The notes: a model not told the origin generated them from the sequence alone. DNA of 64,000 nt from Cyclobacteriaceae bacterium (GCA_022841475.1 JALHRJ010000013.1:1-64000), one strand, 5' to 3'. Counted from the stretch's first letter, positions 1 to 8,907 are shown. Program-made: numbers and translations.

Positions 1-770
1 CCGGAGGTGTCGTAAATTCCCAGTCCATAGTAATCACCGTAGTTGCTGCCGCTGATAGTATTGTTATTAAACACCCCACCTTGCATGTATTGGAAAAAAG
101 CAGCTCGGGTGTAGACATTGGTGATGGTGTTGCCGGTGAAGACGGTACCCGGTGATCGGGCGGAGTTATTACCAATGTGCATGATACCATGCGAGCCACC
201 CGTGATAGTATTGTTGATGAAACGGATGTTGCTGGATAAGGTGGGCCGGAACAGAATAGCAGCCCGATCTTCGGAAAATGAGGTGGTGGCTGGCAAATTG
301 AAAACAAGATTTTCGAAGGTTATGTCATTAAGATTATTGATTCCATGGATAGCCCGATTAGCTGTCGCTCCTGTTGGTTGAAATGTTAAGTTTCGAAATC
401 GGATGAAATTGGCATTGTCAAGTCGAATGATATAATTCGTAGCGGTTGTTGTAGCGTTAAAAGTCAGAATTACATTGGCTGCGTTGCCCGATTCAGACTC
501 GAAAGTAACCGTGTTGGTGGCGGAAACACCCGAAATGCCACCCATGGTTACTTGTTCATTGAAGGTGCCATTTCGTAGCCGGAATGTTAGGGGACCATTC
601 ACTCCGCGAGTAGTAACATCGGTTACAGCGGCTTGCAAAGTTGCATAAGTACCACCCGTACCAACGGTAAATGAACCTGATAGTGGTTGGGCTCCGAGAT
701 CTACTGTTAAGAATATTCCCGCAAAAAAAACAATTAGTCGAAAGAAAAATTGAGAGATTGGTTTAAACAT
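1..770 (-). CDS. Secreted right-handed beta-helix protein (3' end cut by window edge)
   Basis: An open frame runs leftward from an ATG at 768-770 through the window edge with no stop, giving about 256 residues of a longer protein. The first ~27 residues look like a signal peptide with a hydrophobic core (LIVFFAGIFL) and an A-Q cleavage site. The next stretch (GTGGTYATLQAAV) is the usual opening of Bacteroidota secreted parallel beta-helix proteins. After it come Asn/Thr/Ile-rich repeats of the type FxNNTI and FxGNTI, as in right-handed beta-helix (PbH1) coils. Such proteins are usually large, surface-exposed and often type IX-secreted, but the C-terminus that would show a T9SS signal lies outside the window. 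No catalytic role can be assigned. Confidence 0.8.
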   Translation of the reverse strand, partial: MFKPISQFFFRLIVFFAGIFLTVDLGAQPLSGSFTVGTGGTYATLQAAVTDVTTRGVNGPLTFRLRNGTFNEQVTMGGISGVSATNTVTFESESGNAANVILTFNATTTATNYIIRLDNANFIRFRNLTFQPTGATANRAIHGINNLNDITFENLVFNLPATTSFSEDRAAILFRPTLSSNIRFINNTITGGSHGIMHIGNNSARSPGTVFTGNTITNVYTRAAFFQYMQGGVFNNNTISGSNYGDYYGLGIYDTS

Positions 771-1116
771 GAATGCTTAATATTATAACGTCCTAATTTA
801 ATTGGTTTTAATCGTATTGAAGTGGAGTTGTATGTTGATTTTTAAAAAATCCCCTTTTTAGGGGAGAGAGTTTGTTGCATTGATGAATCTTAATTAAAAA
901 ATTAATGAAGAAGTAACATCTACAAGGTTACCATTTTATAGAAACGCAAAGTGATATCTTGACTTAGTTCTTTAAAATCTCAAGCAAAGCTTATAATATC
1001 TTTATAAAAAACTGATTAAAATCATTTCCGACCTTCGGTAAGTGAACTTGACTATGCAAGGTTGGAGAATTAAGGGCATTTGCTTAATTTAAGACCTCCT
1101 CTTAAACTCATCTGTC
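771..1116. other. Intergenic region between divergent genes
   Basis: AT-rich spacer of 346 bases that must hold the promoters of the leftward beta-helix gene and the rightward molybdenum hydroxylase operon. Visible structure is limited. There is a small hairpin, TCCCC-TTTTTA-GGGGA, at 850-865, and a TATCTTTATAAA string at 997-1008 that also occurs upstream of oxyR (12633-12644). No ORF or convincing -33/-7 promoter pair was recognised. Confidence 0.4.
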
Positions 1117-1566
1117 ATGCAATTACATGTAAACGGAAAAGAGTATTCCATCGAGGTGAGTGGCAATACTACATTGCTTACAACCCTACGCGAACACCTT
1201 GATCTAACCGGCAGTAAATACGGCTGCGGTGAAGGGGTGTGTGGCGCCTGCACAGTATTAATCAATGGAGTTCCTGTGCGTTCCTGTATTACTCCCGTAG
1301 GAAGTGTGCAAAATAAAGAAATCACTACGATAGAGGGTCTCGAACAAAATGGAAAGCTACATCCTGTTCAGGAAGCGTTTTTGGAGGTTGACCCTTTTCA
1401 ATGTGCCTATTGTGCATCTGGCATGGTGATGTCTTCTGTCGCCTTGCTTAACCGAAATCCATCACCATCAAAGCAGGAAATTATGGATGCGATGCAATCC
1501 AATATATGCCGATGCTGCACCTATCCGGACCTTGTTGAAGCAATCGTTAAATCCATTAAAAAATAA
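1117..1566 (+). CDS. [2Fe-2S] subunit of a xanthine-dehydrogenase-family molybdenum hydroxylase (IorA-like)
   Basis: Electron-transfer subunit (149 aa) carrying two [2Fe-2S] clusters. The N-terminal plant-ferredoxin-type cluster is C37, C42, C45 and C57 in the motif GCGEGVCGACTVLING. The C-terminal helical cluster is C96/C99 (QCAYCASG) and C131/C133 (NICRCC). Size and motif order match the small subunits of isoquinoline 1-oxidoreductase and CO dehydrogenase relatives. The usual Gly after the last cluster Cys is a Cys here (C134). There is no signal peptide. The next gene starts 6 bases downstream and has a Tat signal, so this subunit is probably exported by riding with its folded partner. No FAD (CoxM/XdhB) subunit and no XdhC-type chaperone is nearby, as in the two-subunit Ior type that passes electrons to cytochrome c. 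Substrate unknown. Confidence 0.9.
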   Translation: MQLHVNGKEYSIEVSGNTTLLTTLREHLDLTGSKYGCGEGVCGACTVLINGVPVRSCITPVGSVQNKEITTIEGLEQNGKLHPVQEAFLEVDPFQCAYCASGMVMSSVALLNRNPSPSKQEIMDAMQSNICRCCTYPDLVEAIVKSIKK

Positions 1567-1572
1567 TTCAAT

Positions 1573-3660
1573 ATGGAAAAGGAACATGAATTATTTGAAA
1601 CCGGTTTAACCAGACGCAGGTTCTTCCATTTAATGGGTAGCGGAGTTGCAGTGGTACTAACAGCATCAGATTTATTCGCCTTAACGATTTTTAATGCTGG
1701 CGATAAAGAGAATAATATCTATGCTGATGATGAAATCGCTGCCTGGATTCACATCAATCCAAACGGAATTATTACCGTTTATACAGGCAAGGTGGAAGTG
1801 GGCCAAAACATCCGCACATCGTTGAGCCAGGTTGTTGCGGAAGAGCTAAGGGTGTCATTGAATACCATTGAAATGATTATGGGTGATACAAGCCTGACTC
1901 CTTATGATCGTGGAACATACGGCAGTTTGACTACACCGAACATGTCTCCACAACTAAGGAAAGCAGCTGCTTCCTTGCGGGAAACACTTATTGAAATGGC
2001 TGCAGCTTTCTGGAAGACATCAACCTCATCATTAAAAGCAAGAGACGGAAAAGTAATTCACTCCAATGGAAAATCAATAACGTATAGCGAACTCACAAAA
2101 GGAAAAAAGATTCTTAAACCGGTCAATGATAAAGTAACATTAACATCACCGGATCAATGGAAAGTAGCAGGGCAATCTATTCCAAAAATTAACGGCCGTG
2201 ATTTTATTACGGGTAAGCACATGTACACCTCTGATCTTAAAGTTCCGGGAATGTTGTATGGGAAAATTATGCGGGCACCTTCTTATGGTGCTACGTTAAT
2301 TTCGGCAGATACATCAAAAGCAAAATCAATAGCCGGCATTACCGTGGTGGAAGAAAAAGATTTTATTGGTGTGATCGGTCCTGATTCGCAAACTGCAGAA
2401 ACTGCGCTGTGGGAAATCAACGCCCAATGGAAGACTACACCTCAACCTTCTAACAATACTATCTTTTCCTACCTGAAAGAGAACGCACAAGCAGCCCGAT
2501 CAGAGAGCAATTTTGGAAGCGTAGAGAAAATCTTTAACGAATCAAAGGATGTCCTGACACAAACTTTTTTCATTGATTACATCGCCCATGTGCCGTTGGA
2601 ACCCAGAGCTGCACTTGCACAGTGGGAGGGAAACAACCTTACTGTATGGACAGGCACACAACGACCCTTTGCTGTGCAGGAACAACTAGAACAACTATTT
2701 GGAATTCCTAAAAACAACATCCGGGTTATCATGCCAGATACAGGTTCGGGATATGGTGGCAAACATACTGGGGATGCTGCTCTTGAAGCAGCGCGACTTG
2801 CTAAAGCAGCCGGTAAGCCGGTAAAAGTGGTATGGACCCGCGAAGAGGAATTCAAGTGGGCTTACTTCCGGCCGGCAGGTGTGATTGAGGTAAAGAGCGC
2901 GGTGAATAACGAAGGTATTATCACAGCCTGGGAATTTCATAATTATAATTCCGGCCCAGCAGGACTTCGTATTCCCTATGAAGTGGAAAATCAAAAAATA
3001 GAGTTCCATCCTGTAGAATCACCTTTGCGTCAAGGATCGTATCGAGCGCTGGCAGGTGTGGCCAATGTATTTGCGCGCGAGTGTCAGATCAATGATTTAG
3101 CTAACCTTAGAAAAATTGATCCAGTTACGTTTCGCTTAAAAAATCTGAAGGACGACCGACTAAAAAATGTTTTGGAAGCAACTGTACAGGCTTTTGGGTG
3201 GAGTAAAGTCAAACCAAAGGACCGTGGATATGGTATCGCCTGCGCCTATGAAAAAGGTGGCTACATAGCAACGGCAGTGGAAGTAGAAGTTAGTGCGGGG
3301 GAAGTCAAAATTGTAAGCATTGTTGCTGCATTCGAATGTGGTAAGATTATCAACCCTCGGCATTTAAAAAGCCAGGTTGTTGGTTGCCTTTTACAAGGAT
3401 TGGGCGGTGCGATGTTTGAAGCGATCGAGTTTAAAGATGGAAAAATCATCAATCCATCCATGGCTAATTATCGTGTGCCCCGGTTTAAAGATGTGCCAGC
3501 GATTGATATTGTTCTGCTCGATCGACCTGATATTGCATCAACAGGAGCGGGTGAGGCCCCCATTGTTACCATAGCCCCTGCCATCCGTCAGGCGATCTTT
3601 GATGCTACTAATAAGAAGTTGAATCAATTACCCTTAGTACCAAACGGATTAAAGGTGTAG
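1573..3660 (+). CDS. Molybdopterin-binding catalytic subunit of aldehyde/isoquinoline oxidoreductase family, Tat-exported
   Basis: Large subunit (695 aa) of the hydroxylase begun by the preceding gene. The N-terminus has a twin-arginine signal (TRRRFFHLMGSG, residues 13-24) followed by a hydrophobic stretch, so the enzyme should be folded with cofactor and exported to the periplasm. The mid region contains typical Mo-cofactor loops (for example GSGYGGKHTGDAALEAA and RQGSYRALAGVANVF). The C-terminal TGAGEAPIVTIAPAI carries the conserved active-site Glu (E661). Length fits the IorB class (about 700-780 aa). These enzymes hydroxylate aldehydes or N-heterocycles with water-derived oxygen; the substrate cannot be read from sequence. 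The gene ends 5 bases before the convergent 3666-4031 gene, with no terminator seen between them. Confidence 0.88.
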   Translation: MEKEHELFETGLTRRRFFHLMGSGVAVVLTASDLFALTIFNAGDKENNIYADDEIAAWIHINPNGIITVYTGKVEVGQNIRTSLSQVVAEELRVSLNTIEMIMGDTSLTPYDRGTYGSLTTPNMSPQLRKAAASLRETLIEMAAAFWKTSTSSLKARDGKVIHSNGKSITYSELTKGKKILKPVNDKVTLTSPDQWKVAGQSIPKINGRDFITGKHMYTSDLKVPGMLYGKIMRAPSYGATLISADTSKAKSIAGITVVEEKDFIGVIGPDSQTAETALWEINAQWKTTPQPSNNTIFSYLKENAQAARSESNFGSVEKIFNESKDVLTQTFFIDYIAHVPLEPRAALAQWEGNNLTVWTGTQRPFAVQEQLEQLFGIPKNNIRVIMPDTGSGYGGKHTGDAALEAARLAKAAGKPVKVVWTREEEFKWAYFRPAGVIEVKSAVNNEGIITAWEFHNYNSGPAGLRIPYEVENQKIEFHPVESPLRQGSYRALAGVANVFARECQINDLANLRKIDPVTFRLKNLKDDRLKNVLEATVQAFGWSKVKPKDRGYGIACAYEKGGYIATAVEVEVSAGEVKIVSIVAAFECGKIINPRHLKSQVVGCLLQGLGGAMFEAIEFKDGKIINPSMANYRVPRFKDVPAIDIVLLDRPDIASTGAGEAPIVTIAPAIRQAIFDATNKKLNQLPLVPNGLKV

Positions 3661-3665
3661 ATCCA

Positions 3666-4031
3666 TTATTGAATCGGATGTATCTCACGCTGGTTTTCTA
3701 CTATCTTTATCTTGGTAGGATGACTTAGTTTGTAATCTGTTTTTCGTTTATCAATGTGGTATCGTTTGTTCACATGACCTTTCGTATATTCCTTCACGCG
3801 TGCTTCAAACTCTATCCATGTGCCTTCTGTAAGCAAAATCTTTTCAAAACTTTTGGTATAACTAAACCAGAGATGGTCGGCAACGAGATGGTTTGTTTCA
3901 ACTTCTCGCACATCGTTTAGCAGAATGGTATCTTCACGATAACCTTTATAATTGGTTTTTTTACCAATGCGACTAAATACAGCTCTGAATTTCTTTCGCT
4001 CGCCTTCGCGGGTAGCTAATTCCCTGCGCAT
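3666..4031 (-). CDS. Conserved hypothetical protein, 121 aa
   Basis: Small basic protein with no signal peptide or membrane segment. The sequence alternates charged and beta-prone stretches (FRAVFSRIGKK, DHLWFSYTKSFEKILL, GTWIEFEARVKEYTKG), which suggests a small beta-barrel, possibly OB-like; this is inference from pattern only. The composition and the lead-in MRRELATREGERKKF look like a genuine protein family I have seen unannotated in bacteria and archaea, but I cannot name it. It lies 18 bases downstream of the cyclophilin gene on the same strand and may be co-transcribed with it. Confidence 0.7.
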   Translation of the reverse strand: MRRELATREGERKKFRAVFSRIGKKTNYKGYREDTILLNDVREVETNHLVADHLWFSYTKSFEKILLTEGTWIEFEARVKEYTKGHVNKRYHIDKRKTDYKLSHPTKIKIVENQREIHPIQ

Positions 4032-4049
4032 AATAAAGTTTGAAAGATC

Positions 4050-4628
4050 TTAATCTGGTATTCTAAATCCATTTGCCTCAATCTCCTTCTTCGTCATCGT
4101 GATTACATTCACATCCAGCATAATCTTACTCATCGGTTCGTCAATTGAATTGGTGGGTACTGACACAATGTTATCAATTACATCCATTCCCTGAAAGACA
4201 TGACCATAGATGGTATATTTATTGTCAAGCCGGGTTAAACCATTTTTATTCTGAACTATGTAAAACTGGCATCCGGCAGAAAGCATTTGAGGGTTATCAT
4301 CACGCCCTGCGGCAAAAGAACCATACACATGTTTGATAGAATCATTAAACTCTGGAGCTAATAAATAAGGGGAATCTGTGAATCCTGTGGGCGTATCCGG
4401 GCATCCACCCTGCACAACAAAATCTTTGATAACCCGATTAAAAGAAAGTGTGTCCCAATACCCGGCATTAGCCAACTTGATAAAACTGGCCTTGTGGTTG
4501 GGGGTTTCATCGTATAGCCAGATTAGCAATTCACCCTTGTCAGTTTTGATTTGCCCAACCTCATAGAGAGGTTGTTGTGAGCAGGCCATATATAAAAGTG
4601 TCGGTAGTAACAAATATATTTTATTCAT
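4050..4628 (-). CDS. Cyclophilin-type peptidyl-prolyl cis-trans isomerase, lipoprotein
   Basis: 192 aa. The N-terminus is a lipoprotein signal with lipobox LYMAC (Cys16), so the enzyme is probably anchored in the envelope. The body is a compact bacterial cyclophilin: SFNRVIKDFVVQGG holds the catalytic Arg and the F-x-x-Q-G-G motif, FAAGRDD is the next conserved segment, QFYIVQN corresponds to the usual Q-F-F-I motif, and YTIYGHVFQGMDVIDNI is the C-terminal core. It catalyses proline isomerisation in exported proteins. The adjacent downstream gene (3666-4031) is close enough to be in one operon. Confidence 0.92.
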   Translation of the reverse strand: MNKIYLLLPTLLYMACSQQPLYEVGQIKTDKGELLIWLYDETPNHKASFIKLANAGYWDTLSFNRVIKDFVVQGGCPDTPTGFTDSPYLLAPEFNDSIKHVYGSFAAGRDDNPQMLSAGCQFYIVQNKNGLTRLDNKYTIYGHVFQGMDVIDNIVSVPTNSIDEPMSKIMLDVNVITMTKKEIEANGFRIPD

Positions 4629-4769
4629 GAACGTTATTTCGGTTTAGTCCTACAAGATAAGCACATCCCTGGAGTAAGTCCAACCATTCTTTTTCTCATA
4701 GTTGGTAGCGAGGTATTTAGAAACATCGGGCGAAAATTTCATATCTTGAATTAATTTCTAACTCAGAAA

Positions 4770-5186
4770 ATGAAAGCATTATTATCACCAGATCCCAGAT
4801 TACTCAAGGAAGCACTGGCAACTGTAAGAATAATTATTGGATTGCTTCTTGTTTATCACGGTCAGGAAGTATTTGACGCTGAATTGATGCAGTCCTACAT
4901 GACCTGGGATACATTCAAGGGCGACTCAGCAGCTTTTTTGGTCTATGCTGGTAAAACTTCTGAATTGATTGCCGGTATTTTGTTAACACTCGGTTTGTTT
5001 ACGCGCATGGGTGCCTTATTGGCTGCGGGTACTCTGGCCTATGTTACTTTCTTTGTAGGTCATGGACACTTTTGGTATGAAGATCAGCATCCATTTATGT
5101 TTGTGCTGTTTGGCCTGCTTTATTTCTTTACTGGCCCGGGAACGTGGAGTATAGACGGAAAAATATTTGTAAAGAAAAATACCTAA
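4770..5186 (+). CDS. DoxX family integral membrane protein
   Basis: 138 aa with four predicted membrane segments (roughly residues 17-35, 60-80, 83-100 and 106-123), the DoxX/DoxD-like fold. Recognisable elements are LLLVYHGQEVF near the first helix, GILLTLGLFTRMGALLAA in the middle and HPFMFVLFGLLYFFTGPG at the end. Family members are often linked to quinone or thiol redox chemistry, but the function of this class is not defined, and nothing around it clarifies the role. The ATG at 4770 is preceded by an A-rich stretch rather than a Shine-Dalgarno sequence. Confidence 0.85.
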   Translation: MKALLSPDPRLLKEALATVRIIIGLLLVYHGQEVFDAELMQSYMTWDTFKGDSAAFLVYAGKTSELIAGILLTLGLFTRMGALLAAGTLAYVTFFVGHGHFWYEDQHPFMFVLFGLLYFFTGPGTWSIDGKIFVKKNT

Positions 5187-5247
5187 AGGATTAGTTATTT
5201 ATTGACTCGACTTTCATAAACTTGAATAAGGGGTATTTCTTAAATTA

Positions 5248-5769
5248 TTGGTTATTAAAAATAGAGTTATTATAGTAACGGGTGTTTCCGGTAGTGGAAA
5301 GACTTCTGTTGGGTTAGCGTTGGCTGAAAGATTAAGCGTCTCTTTTTTTGACGGTGACACATTTCATCCTGAATCCAACATAGCCAAAATGAGTTCAGGT
5401 ATTCCACTTACAGATGCGGACCGGCACCCTTGGCTCAAGGGTATTAATGATTTTATAAGGCATAGAGTAGTATCAGAAAATTTTGTTATCACTTGCTCTG
5501 CACTGAAGGAAGCCTATCGGAAAATATTATCTGCAGGCATTGATCCTACCCAGGTGATCTGGGTTCATTTGCAAGGCAGTTATGATCTCATTCATCAAAG
5601 GATGCTCCAACGATCCAATCATTTTATGACGGCTGCGATGTTACGTTCCCAATTGGATGTCTATGAGAAACCGCAGTATGGCATTTCTGTTTCTATTGAT
5701 CAGGATTTGGATCAAATAATTGATTTTCTGCTTACTAGATTGAAATCAACCAAAGAACTATCAACTTAA
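5248..5769 (+). CDS. gntK: Gluconate kinase (gluconokinase)
   Basis: 173 aa P-loop kinase that phosphorylates gluconate to 6-phosphogluconate for the pentose phosphate or Entner-Doudoroff route. Walker A is GVSGSGKT (residues 12-19). DGDTFHPESNIAKMSSGIPL is the substrate-binding signature of the GntK family, and DADRHPWL follows it. The length is normal for the family. The start is a TTG: no in-frame ATG exists before the Walker motif except far inside, and an AAGGGG lies about 15 bases upstream. No gluconate transporter is adjacent. Confidence 0.9.
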   Translation: MVIKNRVIIVTGVSGSGKTSVGLALAERLSVSFFDGDTFHPESNIAKMSSGIPLTDADRHPWLKGINDFIRHRVVSENFVITCSALKEAYRKILSAGIDPTQVIWVHLQGSYDLIHQRMLQRSNHFMTAAMLRSQLDVYEKPQYGISVSIDQDLDQIIDFLLTRLKSTKELST

Positions 5770-5933
5770 ATGGGGACATGGGGTTAACCCCTAATAAATT
5801 AATTCACTATAACGTGAGATTACTATAACCAAAGAACATCATATTCGTATTGTTCAGTTACTAATCTCTTTTTCATGCTATTTTTAGTTTTACTCATTTG
5901 ATTTCCATTGGTTTATTTGTCAGGAGTTTGAAT

Positions 5934-7079
5934 ATGGTTCGTGTTATCCGGATTCTTGCTATTCTATTATTAAGCTTATGTAACTGCGAATTACTCGCTC
6001 AGAGTCAACAAGATGCCAGTAAAAAAAAGCTGTTCGGGTTTAGAAGACTGGACGACACCGTTACCGTAGAAAAACAGGGTGTATTTATCTTGCCTTTGTT
6101 ATATTATACACCTGATACCAGATGGGCCTACGGAGGCGCAGGAGTATATTATTTTAAAACGGCACCAAAATTTGATTACGAGAAGTTAACCCGGGTCTCC
6201 TATATCCAATTTCTGGCTGACTACACCCAAAACAAACAACTTGATGTTTGGAGTTTATGGAATATTTTTACCCGTAATGAAAATTACTTGTTTAAAGGCG
6301 AACTTCGCTATCGCAAATTTCCGGATCGCTTCTATGGTATCGGCAACGATACACCCTCATCCAATGAAGAGCGATATGAATATAGTCTGGTAAGTATTAA
6401 GAGTTTAACGCTTAAAAAAATCCTGCCCTCACTTTTTGTAGGAGTTGATTATCACTTTGAATATGAATATGGTTTTAAGTATACCGAAGGAGGTTTACTG
6501 GAACAAGGAAATATTACCGGTTATCAGGGTGGGGTGGGATCAGCCATTGGAGCCGTGGGTATTTATGACAGTCGGGATAATGCCATAAACTCCCGCACAG
6601 GAAAACTTATTGAATTATCCACTTATGTCTATACACCCGCCCTGGGAAGCACGTTTTCTTTCTTTAGCTTAAACGGGTTGTATCAACATCATTGGCCTAT
6701 AAAGAAGAATCAATCACTGGCATTGCAAACCAAACTGAGATTGAGTTATGGTGAAGTTCCTTTCCTCGACCTTTCCGTTGCGGGTGGTGATGACATGCTG
6801 CGTGGGTATCCGAAGTATCGGTATCGGGATAACCATTTTATGGGAACACAACTTGAATACCGGTTCCCATTATTTTGGAGAATAGGGATGGTAACCTTTG
6901 CCGGAGTAGGAGATGTATTTAATAGCCTTAGTGATGTAAGTGCGTCTACCCTCAAGTATTCGGTTGGATCAGGGCTTCGCCTGGCGGTGAATCCGGCCGA
7001 ACGACTCAATATTCGTTTCGACTATGCAATAGGTCGAGAAGGAGGATATTTCTATTTCTCCGTGGCTGAATCCTTTTAG
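5934..7079 (+). CDS. Omp85/BamA-type surface antigen beta-barrel protein
   Basis: 381 aa outer-membrane protein. The ATG at 5934 is chosen over an upstream in-frame TTG because AGGAG lies 7 bases before it and translation then begins with a clean signal peptide (MVRVIRILAILLLSLCNCELLAQ). The mature protein is a series of amphipathic beta strands. The region GGDDMLRGYPKYRYRD carries the conserved R-G-(Y/F) of Omp85 barrels (strand 6 lock region), followed by GTQLEYRFPLFWRIG and FAGVGDVFN. It matches the PF01103 surface-antigen barrel without visible POTRA domains, so it resembles stand-alone Omp85 barrels (patatin-less FplA/TamA-like) rather than BamA. Role unknown. It converges with terC across 2 bases. 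Confidence 0.82.
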   Translation: MVRVIRILAILLLSLCNCELLAQSQQDASKKKLFGFRRLDDTVTVEKQGVFILPLLYYTPDTRWAYGGAGVYYFKTAPKFDYEKLTRVSYIQFLADYTQNKQLDVWSLWNIFTRNENYLFKGELRYRKFPDRFYGIGNDTPSSNEERYEYSLVSIKSLTLKKILPSLFVGVDYHFEYEYGFKYTEGGLLEQGNITGYQGGVGSAIGAVGIYDSRDNAINSRTGKLIELSTYVYTPALGSTFSFFSLNGLYQHHWPIKKNQSLALQTKLRLSYGEVPFLDLSVAGGDDMLRGYPKYRYRDNHFMGTQLEYRFPLFWRIGMVTFAGVGDVFNSLSDVSASTLKYSVGSGLRLAVNPAERLNIRFDYAIGREGGYFYFSVAESF

Positions 7080-7081
7080 GT

Positions 7082-7825
7082 CTAACCGCCTGCAATTTTA
7101 GGTTTGTTCAGTTTTACAGTGCTTTTACTTTTTCTGTTGATCCGTATATTCACGATCTCAATACCAAGCGCAAAGGCCATTGACACATAGATATAACCTT
7201 TCGGTACATGAACGTGAAACCCTTCAATCACCAACACAGTACCAATCATAATCAGGAATGAGATCGCCAGTATTTTCATGGCTGGATGTTTATTGATAAA
7301 GTCACTGATTCTTCTTGCAAAAATGAGCATGGTAACCAAAGAAATCACGATGGCAATAATTATCACAACTACATTATCTACAAGGCCTATGGCAGTGATG
7401 ATAGAATCTAATGAAAAGACCAGGTCGAGGATGATAATCTGAAAAATGGCAGAACGCATGGTTAGTTTTTTTGCCGGCTTGCTGCTTTCAGAATTTCCCT
7501 CTATTCGCGCATGAATTTCAGAGGTACTTTTGCCAATCAAAAACAAACCTCCTATGATTAATATTAAATCCCTATAGCTAACCGCAAAATCGCCTACATA
7601 AAAAAATGGTTTATTCAATCCAATAATCCAATTAATAGCCATGAGCAAAAGAATCCGTCCTAAAAACGCGAGCAAAATTCCAACCACACGAGCCTTTTTT
7701 TGCTGGGAGGCAGGTAGCCGACCACTGACAATGGATATAAATACAATATTATCAATGCCCAGTACTATTTCGAGGAACGTAAGTGTAATTAAACTGACGA
7801 TTATCTCTGTGGAAAAGAAATCCAT
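7082..7825 (-). CDS. TerC family integral membrane protein
   Basis: 247 aa, seven or so membrane segments. Both TerC signature acidic motifs are visible: EIVLGIDNIVFI (residues ~19-30) and DLVFSLDSIITAIG (~134-147), which place paired Asp residues in the membrane. TerC proteins are now linked to Mn2+ export and metal loading of exported enzymes in several bacteria; tellurite resistance is the historical name only. No ter operon partners are nearby, so a manganese-homeostasis role is the more likely reading. Confidence 0.9.
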   Translation of the reverse strand: MDFFSTEIIVSLITLTFLEIVLGIDNIVFISIVSGRLPASQQKKARVVGILLAFLGRILLLMAINWIIGLNKPFFYVGDFAVSYRDLILIIGGLFLIGKSTSEIHARIEGNSESSKPAKKLTMRSAIFQIIILDLVFSLDSIITAIGLVDNVVVIIIAIVISLVTMLIFARRISDFINKHPAMKILAISFLIMIGTVLVIEGFHVHVPKGYIYVSMAFALGIEIVNIRINRKSKSTVKLNKPKIAGG

Positions 7826-7907
7826 AGTTCTACCTTCGCGTCTGTTTAATGATTATTATTCAGGAAATTCAATCTGTATGATCATGTGAATGGCATGAAT
7901 GGAAGTA

Positions 7908-8252
7908 TTAGACTCCATTCTTCTTTTTTTGAATGTCTTCAACGTCTTTAATAAATTTGGAAATCTTTGCGTCTGCCTGGGCACCGTAGGCATCCACTAA
8001 AGTGCCTTTTCTTCCATCGTTAGTTTTTATCAAATATAAGATGGCATTGTCCTGAGGATCGGAGTAGCCTTCAAATCGGTAGAAGCTGGAGATTGCAATA
8101 TCCAGTGGTGCGTAGGTAATCTGTTCATCCCCTGTTTTAAGCCCTTTGGTTCCTACTTGAAAATTCTCTGTATATCCCTTTCCAATTGCCTCATTAACAC
8201 TTTCTGAGAGTGTTTTCATTTTTGGTGTGGCGTCATTTTTATTTTCGATCAT
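7908..8252 (-). CDS. Small conserved Bacteroidota protein (often mislabelled phosphoribosylpyrophosphate synthetase)
   Basis: 114 aa, soluble, no signal. Features are SESVNEAIGKGYTENF at the start, a central FYRFEGYSDPQDNAILYLI and GRKGTLVDAYGAQAD near the end. This arrangement (L-V-D-A-Y-G after a F-Y-R-F-E-G core) defines a short family that automatic annotation often calls phosphoribosylpyrophosphate synthetase. It lacks the size and PRPP loop of that enzyme, so I do not accept that name. Function unknown. Confidence 0.75.
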   Translation of the reverse strand: MIENKNDATPKMKTLSESVNEAIGKGYTENFQVGTKGLKTGDEQITYAPLDIAISSFYRFEGYSDPQDNAILYLIKTNDGRKGTLVDAYGAQADAKISKFIKDVEDIQKKKNGV

Positions 8253-8637
8253 GCAGTTTCAAAATTTACAATAACTACCAACCTTTAAAAACCCTGCCAG
8301 AATACTTAGCAATCGACAGCGCTATATCCAGCAGAGCTTTTTTGCCGTTATAGATAAACTTGCTGGTTTAAACTTACTTCAGCAGTCTCCTAAAAGAAAA
8401 GGTATTACTTTCTTCAATTTACCTGCGTTGAAATCTTACCCCAAGTTGTTTCTTAACATACCCATTTAGCCTGCATCGGTTACGAGTTAACCACTAGATT
8501 TATTTGCCATGCCCGCCCAAAATCTGTGATATAGATAACATTTCAACAAAACGGTGTAGCAACTTCAGCCAACATTATTTGTTGTTTTACACTTTACAAA
8601 TTCATCGAAACTGGTAAACGCATAAAGGAAGATTCAG
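8253..8637. other. Intergenic region, 385 bases, no gene seen
   Basis: Separates the leftward 7908-8252 gene from the rightward stress-type cluster. No ORF with coding character, no strong hairpin and no clear repeat. An AAAGGAAG at 8624-8631, 6 bases before the ATG at 8638, is a good ribosome-binding site for the next gene. Confidence 0.4.
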
Positions 8638-8883
8638 ATGACCCAAAATAAATTTGAAAGCTCTCAATTAGTTGTTACGAGAAATGGAAAGAAATGGCTA
8701 CTTCGGGCGATTGTTGTTTTTATTCTACCATTTTTACTTTCTGCTTGTCAACCTGTAGCGGCCGGACTATCAGGAGTGGGTCTGGGAATATACATAGCAA
8801 TTGCCACGATCATATCGATTGGATTTGGTTTACTTTTAGATAGTCAAAATGGCTTGAGATTAAATAGTGGGATCAATAGATAA
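8638..8883 (+). CDS. Small membrane protein with possible lipobox
   Basis: 81 aa. The ATG at 8638 has AAAGGAAG 6 bases upstream, one of the clearer ribosome sites in the window. A hydrophobic helix (AIVVFILPFLLSAC) ends in LLSAC, which reads as a lipobox with Cys36. A second hydrophobic stretch (GLGIYIAIATIISIGFGLLL) follows, so the product is either a lipoprotein with one membrane helix or a two-helix membrane protein. The long charged leader before the first helix (residues 1-22) is unusual for a lipoprotein. Not recognised as a family. It sits just ahead of the DUF6799 gene, 24 bases away, likely in one operon. Confidence 0.6.
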   Translation: MTQNKFESSQLVVTRNGKKWLLRAIVVFILPFLLSACQPVAAGLSGVGLGIYIAIATIISIGFGLLLDSQNGLRLNSGINR

Positions 8884-8907
8884 ACAAATAATTAAATAAA
8901 ATTTAAA

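Noticed and set aside
118-381. 87-codon plus-strand ORF at the left edge
   Set aside because: It is the reverse of the secreted beta-helix gene, whose own frame runs uninterrupted from 770 through the edge with a signal peptide.
4650-4742. 30-codon minus-strand ORF upstream of the cyclophilin gene
   Set aside because: Residue composition (KYLATNYEKKNGWTYSRDV) looks coding, but it is very short, has no ribosome site and no recognisable homology. It may be a gene fragment.
5934-7079. SusC-like or TonB-dependent transporter
   Set aside because: Only a short Omp85-type barrel with R-G-Y motif, no plug domain and no TonB box; also far from the glucan locus.
7908-8252. Phosphoribosylpyrophosphate synthetase
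   Set aside because: At 114 aa it lacks the PRPP synthetase fold size and motifs. The name is a propagated database label.
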